Below are positions 45,217 to 53,983 of a stretch of 64,000 nucleotides of DNA, one piece after another. This stretch comes from JBBQNJ01 sp038329845 (GTDB lineage Bacteria > Planctomycetota > Phycisphaerae > Tepidisphaerales > Tepidisphaeraceae), in the NCBI GenBank assembly GCA_038329845.1, contig JBBQNJ010000006.1, forward strand, positions 1 through 64,000, given 5' to 3'. How positions within the stretch are numbered: position 1 is the stretch's first letter; every line of letters begins with the position of its first letter. A program made the translations under genes and the position numbers. A model generated the notes under the pieces. It searched no databases and was not told the origin of the DNA. It worked only from the letters and a program-made list of their open reading frames with translations.

Positions 45217-45584
45217 CACCTCTTGTCGGGGGATTTGGATTCGGTCTTGGCGGCGGGTTTGGGCGATTCGGCCGAAGGCTTGGCGGATTCACCTTTCGCG
45301 GGCTCGCTCTTTTGCGATTTCGATTCCCCCCCGCCGTCGCTGGCGGATGCAGGGGCAGCGCCGCCGGCTGAATCGTTCTTGGCCGCGGTTTTATAGCTTT
45401 CCGAGCGATAGTCGGTGGTGTAGAAGCCGCTGCCCTTGAAAATCACGCCCGAGCCCGTGCCCAGCAGGCGCTTGACCTTGGCCTTACCGCACGCCGGGCA
45501 GCGCTTAATCGGGTCGGCCTTGATTGACTGAAACTTCTCGAAGGCGCGTCCGCAGGCATCACACTTGTATTCGTACGTGGGCAT
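45216..45584 (-). CDS. FmdB-family zinc-ribbon regulatory protein
   Basis: The 122-residue protein starts with the FmdB ribbon MPTYEYKCDACGRAFEKFQS and CPACGKAKVKRLLG, giving four Cys for zinc. 'FKGSGFYTTDYRSESYK' completes the domain. The last 45 residues are a Lys/Ser/Pro/Ala-rich disordered tail. FmdB proteins are small nucleic-acid- or protein-binding regulators of unclear role. The gene lies 51 bases after grpE and overlaps yacG. The start is set by the conserved MPTYEY. Confidence 0.92.
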   Translation of the reverse strand: MPTYEYKCDACGRAFEKFQSIKADPIKRCPACGKAKVKRLLGTGSGVIFKGSGFYTTDYRSESYKTAAKNDSAGGAAPASASDGGGESKSQKSEPAKGESAKPSAESPKPAAKTESKSPDKR

Positions 45585-45635
45585 GGTTTTTTCGACAAAG
45601 ATCGTTCGCACGAGGCTCGTGGCTCGCCACGCCGG

Positions 45636-46199
45636 TTAATCGGCCTGGCTCACCGTCACCTGGGCCGGGCGAATCGTTCGATCGCGCAGGGTGTATCCTT
45701 TTTGCAGCAGTTGCACCACGGCGTTGGGGCCGAAATCGCTCTCCTGCTGCATCAATGCTTCCTGGCGATTCGGATCGAACGGCTCGCCCGGTGCCGGGGC
45801 GATCACCTCGACGCTCTGCTGCTTCAGCACCGACAGCCATTGATCGTGGACGATCTGCATCCCCTTGAGGACGCTGGCGGCGTCGGCCTTGGAAACATCC
45901 ACGGCCAAGGCCCGCTCAAAGTTGTCGATCACCGGCAGCAGGCTCTTGATCAATTGCTGGTTGGCATACTGCAACCGCTGCTCCATGTCCGACTCGAGTC
46001 GCTTGCGCGAGTTCTGGAATTCCGCCGTCGCCCGCGCCAGCCGGTCGAACAAGTTCTTGTTCTCGGCAGTCAGACGGGCAAGCTCGTCGTCGCCCGTTCC
46101 CGCCGGCTCGGTCGCCGGACCGTTCTGGGAACTCGGGTCCTCGACAAAATCATCCGTGTCGTCGGGGGTATAGTCATCGTCCATCGCGTTTTGACTCAT
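45636..46199 (-). CDS. grpE: Nucleotide exchange factor GrpE
   Basis: The 187-residue protein has an acidic N-terminus (DDDYTPDDTDDFVED), a long coiled-coil from about 38 to 90 ('RLTAENKNLFDRLARATAEF', 'NSRKRLESDMEQRLQYANQQ') and the beta domain 'IAPAPGEPFDPNRQEALMQQ'. 'VVQLLQKGYTLRDRTIRPAQ' and 'VTVSQ' are the standard ending. GrpE releases ADP from DnaK. The ATG at 46199 has GGAAGAGA upstream. dnaJ precedes it on the same strand; no dnaK is in the window. Confidence 0.95.
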   Translation of the reverse strand: MSQNAMDDDYTPDDTDDFVEDPSSQNGPATEPAGTGDDELARLTAENKNLFDRLARATAEFQNSRKRLESDMEQRLQYANQQLIKSLLPVIDNFERALAVDVSKADAASVLKGMQIVHDQWLSVLKQQSVEVIAPAPGEPFDPNRQEALMQQESDFGPNAVVQLLQKGYTLRDRTIRPAQVTVSQAD

Positions 46200-46363
46200 G
46201 GCAATCTCTTCCAGCAGGAACGGACATTCTATACCGCTCGCGGCCTTCGGTGAGACATCCACAACGGCTCGGGACTTCCGGGGTATCCCGTGCATCTCCA
46301 AGTCGGTTGTCTCACTATGGCCCGCGATCGGTATAGCACTGCAAACTACGGGCCGTCCGGTTC

Positions 46364-47497
46364 CTAATTGAACATCTCTTTCAGCTTATCGAGAAATCCC
46401 TTGCGCTGGGGCATGGTGTCATGCTCTTCGGTCTGGGCGAACTCCCGCAGCAGTTGCCGCTGGCGATCGTTGAGCTTGCGGGGAATCTCGATCAGCAATT
46501 GCACCAGTTCGTCGCCGTGGCGGCCCGATCGGATATCGATCAGGCCTTTGCCCTTGAGCTTGATGACCTCGCCATGCTGGGAACCGGGAGGGATTTCCAA
46601 TTGCTCGGTCCCCATGAGGGTGGGCACATCGAGGGTGGCGCCCAAAGCGGCCTGGGTGAAACTGATGGGCACCTGGCAGACGACGTCGTTATTATGGCGG
46701 CTGAAGATCGGATGCGGCTTGATGGCGATGTAGCAATGCAGGTCGCCGGGGGGTGAGCTGGTCTCGCCGCACTCGCCTTCGCCGACGATGCGGATCGCCT
46801 GGCCTTCATGGACGCCGGCGGGGATTTTCACCGTCACCACCCGGCGGCGCGCCTGCCGGCCCGATCCGCGACAGGTGGGACAGTATTCGCGGATCACGGT
46901 CCCGCGCCCGCGGCAATTGGGGCAGGCGGTGACCATCCGGAACATCCCCCCGAACCCCTGCTGCGCCACCCGCCCCTGACCGCCGCACTGCACGCAGACC
47001 ACCGGCGATGAGCCCGGCTTGGCACCGCTGCCCTTGCAAGTTTCACACAGGTCCTGCTTCTCAAATTCGATGCTCTTCTCGGTCCCTGTGGCCACCTCGG
47101 CCAGGGTTAACTCGACCTGGGTCTCCAGGTCATATCCGCGCGAGGCGCTGCGACGTTGCCCGCGCCGGCCGCCGCCGCCACCGCCCCCGCCGCCGAAGCC
47201 GCCGAGGATGTCGTCGAACATCGAGAAGATGTCCCCGACGTCCATGTGCGAAAAGTCATGCTGGCCGTGGATGCCGGCATGGCCGAACTGGTCGTAACGG
47301 CGTCGTTTCTCATCGTCGCCAAGAACCTCGTAGGCCTCGGCGCATTCCTTGAACTTCACTTCCGCCGCCGCGTCCCCCGCGTTGCGGTCGGGGTGGAACT
47401 TCATCGCCAGACGCCTGTAGGCACGCTTGATCTCCTCGCCGGCGGAAGTCCGCGAAACGCCCAGCACTTCGTAATAATCGCGCTTGGTAACCGCCAC
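46364..47497 (-). CDS. dnaJ: Chaperone protein DnaJ
   Basis: The 377-residue type I DnaJ has a J domain (DYYEVLGVSRTSAGEEIKRA, HPD in 'KFHPDRN'), a Gly-rich linker (nine Gly in a row region), four zinc motifs CETCKGSG, CVQCGGQG, CPNCRGRG, CPTCRGSG, and a substrate domain. It recruits clients to DnaK. The start is GTG at 47497 (giving AVTKRDYYEVLG, GAGG about 10 bases upstream); a TTG six bases earlier is possible. The gene lies 58 bases after the fucosidase-like gene, and grpE follows after 164 bases. Confidence 0.95.
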   Translation of the reverse strand: MAVTKRDYYEVLGVSRTSAGEEIKRAYRRLAMKFHPDRNAGDAAAEVKFKECAEAYEVLGDDEKRRRYDQFGHAGIHGQHDFSHMDVGDIFSMFDDILGGFGGGGGGGGGRRGQRRSASRGYDLETQVELTLAEVATGTEKSIEFEKQDLCETCKGSGAKPGSSPVVCVQCGGQGRVAQQGFGGMFRMVTACPNCRGRGTVIREYCPTCRGSGRQARRRVVTVKIPAGVHEGQAIRIVGEGECGETSSPPGDLHCYIAIKPHPIFSRHNNDVVCQVPISFTQAALGATLDVPTLMGTEQLEIPPGSQHGEVIKLKGKGLIDIRSGRHGDELVQLLIEIPRKLNDRQRQLLREFAQTEEHDTMPQRKGFLDKLKEMFN

Positions 47498-47541
47498 AGT
47501 CAATCTACCTCGGGGGGTTGAACCAGAAATCTCGCATCAAG

Positions 47542-47566
47542 CGACGGCGGACTGATCACGCCGTCG
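47542..47566. terminator. Hairpin at the end of the GH29 gene
   Basis: A perfect 8-bp stem CGACGGCG (47542-47549) / CGCCGTCG (47559-47566) with a 9-base loop covers the stop codon of the GH29 gene (47556-47558). There is no T-run, so attenuation before dnaJ rather than full termination is the most that can be said. Confidence 0.45.
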
Positions 47567-48560
47567 TTTGCATCCGCTCGAAGTTGCGGCGCAGGCGCAT
47601 CAGCGCCTCAACGAACATCGAGGGGATCACACCGTGCTTGTCAGGCGGCACATCCAACAGCAAGTTGGCGTTTCTCGCCTGACAAAGCAATCGCATCCCG
47701 AGCAAGTCGTTGTCGGATCGCGACCGATCGTTCTCGACAAAGAACCACTCATTCCCAATCGGATCGCAAACTTCCCCGGCTATATAAAAATCCCGAGTCG
47801 AGCCAACCGATTCGCCGACCCGATGCCAGGGGTTGTATCCTCGATTGCTGCTGGGAAGCCATCGCTCGATGGTCATCACATCGGTCGGCCAGGTGTAGTT
47901 GAACTTCAGTTCGCTGCCATCGCTAAGCCCCTGGTTCATCACAACCAGCGCCTGCGGCTGGAGCCGGGCGATCTGCTCGTACTGCGCCCGCCGCCCCTCA
48001 TGGCCGAGGGGGCCGGGAATGTCGATCCACATCTCGACGAGCGGGCCATATTGCGTGAGCAGTTCCTCGACCTGGCGAAGTTGGAAATCACGATACGCCT
48101 GCGTGGTGAACGCCTTTTCCCAGCCGGCGAGCGTGGGAGTCATCGATCCCAGCAGGTGATGATTATCCCAGGAACAGTAATAAAACGCCGGCTTCACGCC
48201 CCTGCGCTCACAGGCGCTGACAAACGCCTGGCAGACATCGGTGGTGTTGCTGCTGGTGGCGACGGTGTAATCGGTGTGTCGGCTGGGCCACAGACAATGT
48301 CCCGAAACGTGCTTGGCCGTCAGCACCGCGTATTGCATCCCCGCGTCGCGGGCGACGCCAATCCATTGGTCCACATCGAGCCGATCGGGCGCGTAATCCA
48401 TCGAGGGCCGATCGCCCAGGGAAAGCTCCACCCCGTCGAAAGTACTCATCCCGAAGTGGATGAACATCCCGTACTCGAGCGCTTCCCAGCGATGCAGCGC
48501 CTCGAGCGACAACCGCTGAGCGCCTTGGGGCGGGTTGTGCGTTTCAGGAGCCAACTTCAT
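47556..48560 (-). CDS. GH29 alpha-L-fucosidase-like protein
   Basis: The 334-residue protein is a compact GH29-type hydrolase: 'LEYGMFIHFGMSTFDGVELS', 'YAVLTAKHVSGHCLWPSRHT', 'KPAFYYCSWDNHH', and the nucleophile region LVEMWIDIPG (Asp). 'RNANLLLDVPPDKHGVIP' ends the barrel. It lacks a signal peptide, so it would act in the cytoplasm on imported fucosides. The acid/base cannot be placed. It is not a close copy of the second GH29 protein at 56.7 kb, which has an extra C-terminal domain. The gene precedes dnaJ on the same strand. Confidence 0.87.
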   Translation of the reverse strand: MKLAPETHNPPQGAQRLSLEALHRWEALEYGMFIHFGMSTFDGVELSLGDRPSMDYAPDRLDVDQWIGVARDAGMQYAVLTAKHVSGHCLWPSRHTDYTVATSSNTTDVCQAFVSACERRGVKPAFYYCSWDNHHLLGSMTPTLAGWEKAFTTQAYRDFQLRQVEELLTQYGPLVEMWIDIPGPLGHEGRRAQYEQIARLQPQALVVMNQGLSDGSELKFNYTWPTDVMTIERWLPSSNRGYNPWHRVGESVGSTRDFYIAGEVCDPIGNEWFFVENDRSRSDNDLLGMRLLCQARNANLLLDVPPDKHGVIPSMFVEALMRLRRNFERMQTTA

Positions 48561-48686
48561 ACACTGGCAACGTATTAGTCATGTGCCTACGAATATCAAT
48601 GGCCAAGACACGAGGCGTGTTCGGTTGCTCCGGACGACATCTCGTGTCTTCGCACCGCCTGGCTCGGCGTACTCATGCCGCCCGCG

Positions 48687-50318
48687 TCACACCACCGCGC
48701 CCGCGACCGGTTCGCCGGGTTTGCCGTCCTTTTCCTTCAGCTCGGTGATCAGCACGTCGGTGGTCAGGGCCAACCCGCTCACCGACGCCGCGTTCAGCAG
48801 CGCCGTCCGCGCGACCTTGGTCGGGTCGATGATGCCCAGCTTGAGCATGTCGCCATACTCGCCATTCGCGGCGTTGTAGCCGAAGTTCACGTTCTTGTTC
48901 TCGAGTATCTCCGCGACGACAACCTCGCCGTCCTCGCCGGCGTTGTCGGCGATCTGGCGGGCCGGGCTTCGCAGGGCCTCGGCGACGATGTCGAAGCCGA
49001 TCTTCTCATCGCCGCGAGCCTGGCGCTTGGCGTTCTCGACGGCCTCGATGGCGCGGAGGAATGCAACCCCCCCGCCGGGGACGATCCCTTCTTCCGCCGC
49101 CGCCCGCGTGGCGTGCAACGCATCGTCGATCATATCCTTGCGTTCCTTCATCTCGGTTTCGGTGTTGGCCCCGGCCTTGACCACCGCCACGCCGCCGGTG
49201 AGCTTGGCCAGACGCTCCTGGAGCTTCTCGCGGTCATAGTCGCTCGTGGTCGATTCGATCTGGCGGCGGATCTGGTCGGTCCGGGCGTCGATGTCCTTCC
49301 TCTTGCCAGCGCCCTGAACGATCAGGCATTTGTCCTTGTCCACTACGATGCGCTTGGCCTGGCCAAGCTGTTCGACCTCGATATTTTCCAGCTTCAGGCC
49401 CAGGTCTTCGCTGATGAAGCTTCCGCCGGTGATCGCCGCGAGGTCGCCCATCATCGCCTTGCGACGATCGCCGAAGCCGGGTGCCTTGACCGCGCACACG
49501 TTCAACACGCCGCGCAGCTTATTTACCACCAATGCCGCCAGCGCTTCGCTTTCGACATCTTCGGCGATGATCAAGAGCGGCTTGCCGCCGGTGACGATCT
49601 TGTTCAATAGCGGCAGCAGTTCAGCGAGATTGCTGATCTTCTTCTCATGGATCAACACGTAGGCGTCTTCGAGAACCGCTTCCAGCGTCGTGGTATTGGT
49701 CAGGAAATATGGCGAAAGGAATCCCTTGTCTAACTGCATCCCCTCGGTGTATTCGAGCACCGATTCGGTTCCCTTGCCTTCGTCAACAGTGATCACGCCT
49801 TCCTTGCCGACCTTTTCCATCGCGTCGGCCATCAACTGTCCGATGGTCGCATCGCCATTGGCGCTGATCGTCGCCACGCGTTTGTAGTCCTCGTGGCCCT
49901 TGACCTTCTTCGAGATCGCGGTGATCGCGTCGGCGGCAACCTCGGCGGCTTTAAGAATCCCGCGCTGGATGATCACCGGATTGGCCCCGCCGGCGGTGAC
50001 GTACTTGAGGCCTTCAAGATAAATCGCCTCGGCCAGGACCGTGGCGGTGGTCGTCCCGTCGCCGGCCACGTCGCCGGTCTTGCTGGCGACCATGTTGACC
50101 AGCTTCGCGCCCATGTTGGCGAACGGCTGAGGCAGCTCAATCTCCTTCGAGACGGTCACGCCGTCCTTGGTGATGCGCGGGCTGCCATACGACTTCTGCA
50201 AGATCACATTTCGCCCGCGCGGGCCGAGCGTTGCCTTGACGGCCCTGGCGAGCTGGGCCAATCCCCCGGCGATCTCCGCCCGGGCATCGGACTCAAATTT
50301 CATCTGTTTCGCGGCCAT
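48687..50318 (-). CDS. groEL: Chaperonin GroEL, copy 1 (no GGM tail)
   Basis: The 543-residue chaperonin subunit has the ATP-site signatures 'VKATLGPRGRNVILQKSYGS', GDVAGDGTTTATVLAEAI and 'GIVPGGGVAFLRAIEAVENA'. The C-terminus ends DVLITELKEKDGKPGEPVAG plus a few residues, with no Gly-Gly-Met tail. It is clearly diverged from the GroEL at 52.3 kb, for example in the apical domain. Such tailless GroELs in planctomycetes are often non-essential or specialised. It lies 168 bases after groES on the same strand. The ATG at 50318 (MAAKQMKFESDARA) is the normal start. Confidence 0.95.
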   Translation of the reverse strand: MAAKQMKFESDARAEIAGGLAQLARAVKATLGPRGRNVILQKSYGSPRITKDGVTVSKEIELPQPFANMGAKLVNMVASKTGDVAGDGTTTATVLAEAIYLEGLKYVTAGGANPVIIQRGILKAAEVAADAITAISKKVKGHEDYKRVATISANGDATIGQLMADAMEKVGKEGVITVDEGKGTESVLEYTEGMQLDKGFLSPYFLTNTTTLEAVLEDAYVLIHEKKISNLAELLPLLNKIVTGGKPLLIIAEDVESEALAALVVNKLRGVLNVCAVKAPGFGDRRKAMMGDLAAITGGSFISEDLGLKLENIEVEQLGQAKRIVVDKDKCLIVQGAGKRKDIDARTDQIRRQIESTTSDYDREKLQERLAKLTGGVAVVKAGANTETEMKERKDMIDDALHATRAAAEEGIVPGGGVAFLRAIEAVENAKRQARGDEKIGFDIVAEALRSPARQIADNAGEDGEVVVAEILENKNVNFGYNAANGEYGDMLKLGIIDPTKVARTALLNAASVSGLALTTDVLITELKEKDGKPGEPVAGAVV

Positions 50319-50378
50319 TTTTTCTCCAATTGCTGAATATCTGTACGGCTGCACCCTGGCACCTTTCGTGCCTGCGTG

Positions 50379-50412
50379 CCTGTGCGCTTAGTCTCGGTTC
50401 CTGTGCGCTTAG
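50379..50412. repeat. 13-bp direct repeat between groES and groEL1
   Basis: CCTGTGCGCTTAG occurs at 50379-50391 and 50400-50412, a 21-base period, with weaker CTGTGCC-type copies following up to about 50440. The role is unknown. It is on the spacer between groES and groEL1. Confidence 0.6.
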
Positions 50413-50486
50413 ACTCTGTGCCCGAGCGCTTCGCTTCTGTGCCTTTAACGGCCTGCCTCGGTGCGTTTGGCGTCGCGCTTTGGCGA

Positions 50487-50780
50487 TTATTCCAACACCC
50501 CGAGGATGTCGCTCTCGCGGAGAATGACGAACTTTTCCCCGTTCACTTCCACATCCGTCCCGGAGTACTTGCCATAGTAAACGGTATCGCCGGGCTTCAC
50601 GCCCAGTTCCATCCGCTTGCCCTTGTCGTCCAGCTTGCCCGGACCGGCGGCGATCACCTTGCCCTTGGTCGGCTTTTCCTTGGCCGTATCCGGCAACACG
50701 ATCCCGCTGGCGGTCTTGGTTTCCGCCTCCGACTGCTTGACCACAACGCGATCCCCGAGGGGTTTAAGTTTGATTGCCAT
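50487..50780 (-). CDS. groES: Co-chaperonin GroES
   Basis: The 97-residue GroES has the usual length and marks: KLKPLGDRVVVKQSEAETKT, mobile loop 'SGIVLPDTAKEKPTKGKVIA', 'VKPGDTVYYGKYSGTDVEVN', 'ILRESDILGVLE'. It caps GroEL rings. It is the only groES in the window although two groELs flank it, so it may serve both. The start ATG at 50780 (MAIKLKPLGD) is preferred; GGAGAC lies upstream. No CIRCE element (TTAGCACTC-N9-GAGTGCTAA) is visible upstream. Confidence 0.97.
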   Translation of the reverse strand: MAIKLKPLGDRVVVKQSEAETKTASGIVLPDTAKEKPTKGKVIAAGPGKLDDKGKRMELGVKPGDTVYYGKYSGTDVEVNGEKFVILRESDILGVLE

Positions 50781-50859
50781 TGCCTTTGTCTCCAATGTTC
50801 CCGATGGCCACGCCATCGTTTGTTTATGCTAGATTTTTCGCCGCCGCCGGCCCGCCCCA

Positions 50860-51186
50860 CTATGCCCCGCGAATGATCTCAACCACCGCGTTGCGGACTT
50901 CAAGACCAACCGCAGCGGTCAATCGAGCCACTCGCTTGGCCACGACGCTGCGGTGTGCCGTGAAGAGCTTGCCCGGCCGAGCATAGCCGGTCAGGTTCAG
51001 CCCGCCGGCCGTGAAGCTCTCATCGATCAACTCGATCGCCCGGGCGTCCGCGGCTCGGTTACTCGTCACCTGACAGGCGACGAAATCATCCCGCCCCACA
51101 TTCGCCAGAACCACCGCCGGACGCAACTTGCTGCCCGTCAGATCGCTGAACGGAAAGTGCAGCACAACGACATCGCCGGCGGTCAT
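50860..51186 (-). CDS. MazF/PemK-like toxin
   Basis: The 108-residue protein resembles the MazF/PemK endoribonuclease family: 'GDVVVLHFPFSDLTGSKLRP' then AVVLANVGRDDFVACQVTSN, and 'PGKLFTAHRSVVAKRVARL'. These toxins cut mRNA at short sequences. The antitoxin gene upstream overlaps it by 4 bases (51183-51186, ATGA on the minus strand). The pair sits between groEL2/DUF2442 and groES, an unusual place inside a chaperone cluster. Confidence 0.82.
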   Translation of the reverse strand: MTAGDVVVLHFPFSDLTGSKLRPAVVLANVGRDDFVACQVTSNRAADARAIELIDESFTAGGLNLTGYARPGKLFTAHRSVVAKRVARLTAAVGLEVRNAVVEIIRGA

Positions 51187-51446
51187 CGCTCGTCCTCATC
51201 CAACGCGGACAACTCCGACAGATGCTTCCATGCCCGGTCTTCGGCAGGCACCAGCCAATCGGCCAGGGCCGACTCGCCCAGGACCGCCGCCTCGTTAAAC
51301 TCCGCCAGATCATCGAGGATCGTCACCAAGGCCCGGGCGGGTGCCTGCAAGGCGAGCGGCTCTCGCAACTTCACCAAACCGTTACGGTCTATAGTCGCCT
51401 CAACGGTCCGAAGCACTGCATTCACCTTCTCTCCAGCAGCGGACAT
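51183..51446 (-). CDS. Antitoxin of the MazF-like pair
   Basis: The 87-residue protein begins with a beta-strand-rich part 'VEATIDRNGLVKLREPLALQ' that resembles short AbrB/MazE- or DUF2281-like antitoxins, and ends in an acidic helix (ELSALDEDER). It should neutralise the toxin encoded after it and bind the shared promoter. It is coupled by the ATGA overlap. The family name is tentative. Confidence 0.72.
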   Translation of the reverse strand: MSAAGEKVNAVLRTVEATIDRNGLVKLREPLALQAPARALVTILDDLAEFNEAAVLGESALADWLVPAEDRAWKHLSELSALDEDER

Positions 51447-51551
51447 CCTGCGACCACAAGCCGCCTAAAACTCAAATTACGGCCAATCAAGCAAATATCC
51501 ACTCCCAGACCTTTCCAGCTCAGCGACTACTACAAATCCTCTCAACTATGA

Positions 51552-51980
51552 CTACGATGCCTTCCGCCGCCCTTTTCTCGCCACGAAGCGGCGTCGCTCG
51601 TGCTCTCCGATATCCACCCCCACCTTCACCAGATACTCTGCGACATCGGGCGGCAGCGCCACGGTTTTGACCGGCGGCAGCTTGCCTTTCACGTAGTAGC
51701 TCAGCCATCGCCGAAAAGACCTCAGACTCTCCCCGGAGCGGCGACCCGCCAGGATGCCTTCGTAGCTGAGATCCTCATCCAAATCAGGCCAGTGCAATCC
51801 AATCGCACCAATCTCCACGTTCCGACGATGCCCCGGCGATGCGTAGGCCAACCGGGCAAACCACGAGAGAGGCAGCGAGACCACACGTCCATCAGTGAAC
51901 TCGACGGTCAGGTGATGGGTCGTGACCACCACGTTCGGGGCGATCAACTCACGCGAGTTGTCATCTGCCGAAGAACTCAT
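51552..51980 (-). CDS. DUF2442 domain protein
   Basis: The 142-residue protein has a DUF2442 domain: 'VTTHHLTVEFTDGRVVSLPL', SWFARLAYASPGHRRNVEI and 'GIGLHWPDLDEDLSYEGILA' or close to it. A C-terminal part 'LPPVKTVALPPDVAEYLVKV' plus basic end follows, longer than minimal DUF2442 proteins. DUF2442 usually pairs with DUF4160, and a broken DUF4160 gene overlaps its start upstream (51961-52200). A toxin-antitoxin-like role is suspected in the literature but unproven. Confidence 0.8.
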   Translation of the reverse strand: MSSSADDNSRELIAPNVVVTTHHLTVEFTDGRVVSLPLSWFARLAYASPGHRRNVEIGAIGLHWPDLDEDLSYEGILAGRRSGESLRSFRRWLSYYVKGKLPPVKTVALPPDVAEYLVKVGVDIGEHERRRFVARKGRRKAS

Positions 51981-52200
51981 GCCACTGCCTCAACAGCCAA
52001 GGATGGTTCAACTCCACGAGCCGAACTACATGCCGCAACTCCTAACCGGAGAAACCGTTGTTCTTGTTCACCTCTGGCGGCATCCGCAGCCAGATTCTCG
52101 CGTTCATCCGATCCCGCGTCACATGCACATGCGGTGGTTCGTGCCCGTCGGCGGCAAAAAAACCGAACCGATACGGCCCAATCCGCAAGATCGTTGGCAT
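51961..52200 (-). pseudogene. DUF4160 gene broken by an in-frame TAG
   Basis: From the ATG at 52200 the frame reads MPTILRIGPYRFGFFAADGH, EPPHVHVTRDRMNARIWLRM, PPEVNKNNGFSG, then TAG (52042-52044, codon 53). After it the same frame continues with a family-like end 'ELRHVVRLVELNHPWLLRQW' and HEFFGR before TGA at 51961-51963. The TAG splits what should be one small DUF4160 protein of about 79 residues. The DUF2442 start lies inside its last codons. A single base change explains it; a sequencing error is the alternative. Confidence 0.78.
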
Positions 52201-52282
52201 CTTGGATCGGACCCGCTTTCAGGGGAGCACGGAAACCGCGAAACGCATGACATACGGTTCACCGTCTCTCACCTGTCAACGA

Positions 52283-53983
52283 CTAAAAGTCATCCATGCC
52301 GCCGCCCATTCCGCCCATGCCACCCATTCCGCCCATGCCACCCATACCACCCATGCCACCGCCGTGATCGTGGCCAGAGGGTTCGGCTTTCTTCCTGGGC
52401 TTCTCGGCGACGATGCAATCGGTGGTCAGCAGCAAAATGGCAACCTCAGCGGCGTTCTGAAGCGCCGTCCGCTCGACTTTGGTCGGCGTGATGATTCCCG
52501 CCTTCACCACGTCCACATACTCGCCCGTTAACGCGTTGAAACCTTCGTTGTCCTTCGATTCCATCACCCGGCGGACCACCACGCTGCCAGACTCACCGGC
52601 GTTTTCGGCGATCTGCCGAAGCGGCGCGGTCAGCGCCTGGCGAACGATCTTCACGCCCGCGGCCTCGTCGCCCTCGAGCTTGAGGTTCGATCCGCCGTTC
52701 AGCGCCTTCATCGCCCGCACCATCGCCACTCCGCCGCCGGGGACGATCCCTTCCTCGACCGCCGCCCGCGTCGCGTGCAGTGCATCTTCGATCCGGGCTT
52801 TCTTTTCCTTCAGTTCCGCCTCCGTCGCGGCGCCGACGTTGATCTGCGCCACGCCGCCGGCCAGCTTCGCCAACCGTTCCTGCAACTTCTCGCGGTCGTA
52901 GTCGCTGGTCGTCGTTTCGATCTCGCGGCGAATCTGGGCGATCCGGCCCTGAATGGCCGAGGTCTCGCCAGCGCCTTCGATGATCGTGGTATTCTCGTTA
53001 TCGATCCGCGCCAGCTTAGTGGTGCCCAGGTCGGTCAACTCGACCTTGTCCAGCTCGACGCCCAGATCCTTCATGATCGCCCGACCGCCGGTCAGGACCG
53101 CGATGTCCTCGAGCATGGCCTTGCGACGATCGCCGTATCCGGGCGCCTTCACCGCCGCCACGTTCAGAATGCCGCGGAGCTTGTTCACCACCAGCGTCGC
53201 CAGGGCCTCACCCTCGACATCCTCGGCGATGATCAGCAGCGGGCGCTTGACCTTCTGAATCTTCTCCAGCAGAGGAATGAGCTTGGTCGCCGAGGAAATC
53301 TTGTCCTCATAGACCAGGACGAAGCACTTCTCCAACTCGCAGATCATCTCGTCGGGGTTGGTCACAAAGTTCGGCGAGAGCAGCCCGCGGTCGAACTGCA
53401 TCCCCTCAACCACGTCTACGTACGTCTCCAGGCCCTTGCCTTCCTCGACGGTGATCACGCCGTCCTTGCCGACTTTCATGAACGCATCGGCCATGATCGT
53501 GCCGATCTCGCGGTCGTTGTTGGCCGAGATCGACGCGACGTTGGCGATGTCATCCTTCTTGGTCAGGTCGATGGGCTTGCTGCGCTTGGACAGGTCGGCG
53601 ACCACGGCGGTGACGGCCTTGCGGATGCCGCGGGCCATCGCCATCGCATCGGTTCCGGCAGTCAGGAGGCGCGAACCATCCTTGAAGATGGCCTCGGCAA
53701 GCACCGTCGCGGTGGTCGTGCCGTCGCCGGCCACATCCGAGGTCTTGCTCGCGGCCTCTTTGACCAGCTTGGCGCCGATATTCTGATATTTGTCGGAGAG
53801 TTCGATTTCCTCGGCGACCGTAACCCCGTCCTTGGTAATCGTCGGCGCGCCCCACCCCTTGTCGATGACCGCATTGCGTCCGCGGGGACCCAGAGTCGCC
53901 TTGACGGCGCGGGCCAACTTCGTCACACCCTCGAGAAGCGCGTTGCGCGCCTCGGTATCAAAGGCCAGCATTTTCGCGGCCAT
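52283..53983 (-). CDS. groEL: Chaperonin GroEL, copy 2 (with GGM tail)
   Basis: The 566-residue chaperonin keeps the ATP-site signatures 'LGPRGRNAVIDKGWGAPTIT', SDVAGDGTTTATVLAEAIF and 'GIVPGGGVAMVRAMKALNGG'. It ends with His-rich HDHGGGMGGMGGM and further GGM repeats, then MDDF, as in classical GroEL tails. It is therefore the likely housekeeping copy. AAAGGAGA lies about 8 bases before the ATG at 53983. No groES lies directly upstream; the only one is 1.5 kb downstream. Confidence 0.96.
   Translation of the reverse strand: MAAKMLAFDTEARNALLEGVTKLARAVKATLGPRGRNAVIDKGWGAPTITKDGVTVAEEIELSDKYQNIGAKLVKEAASKTSDVAGDGTTTATVLAEAIFKDGSRLLTAGTDAMAMARGIRKAVTAVVADLSKRSKPIDLTKKDDIANVASISANNDREIGTIMADAFMKVGKDGVITVEEGKGLETYVDVVEGMQFDRGLLSPNFVTNPDEMICELEKCFVLVYEDKISSATKLIPLLEKIQKVKRPLLIIAEDVEGEALATLVVNKLRGILNVAAVKAPGYGDRRKAMLEDIAVLTGGRAIMKDLGVELDKVELTDLGTTKLARIDNENTTIIEGAGETSAIQGRIAQIRREIETTTSDYDREKLQERLAKLAGGVAQINVGAATEAELKEKKARIEDALHATRAAVEEGIVPGGGVAMVRAMKALNGGSNLKLEGDEAAGVKIVRQALTAPLRQIAENAGESGSVVVRRVMESKDNEGFNALTGEYVDVVKAGIITPTKVERTALQNAAEVAILLLTTDCIVAEKPRKKAEPSGHDHGGGMGGMGGMGGMGGMGGMGGGMDDF

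Noticed and set aside
50781..50859. CIRCE heat-shock operator upstream of groES
   Set aside because: No TTAGCACTC-N9-GAGTGCTAA or close variant is present here or before groEL2.
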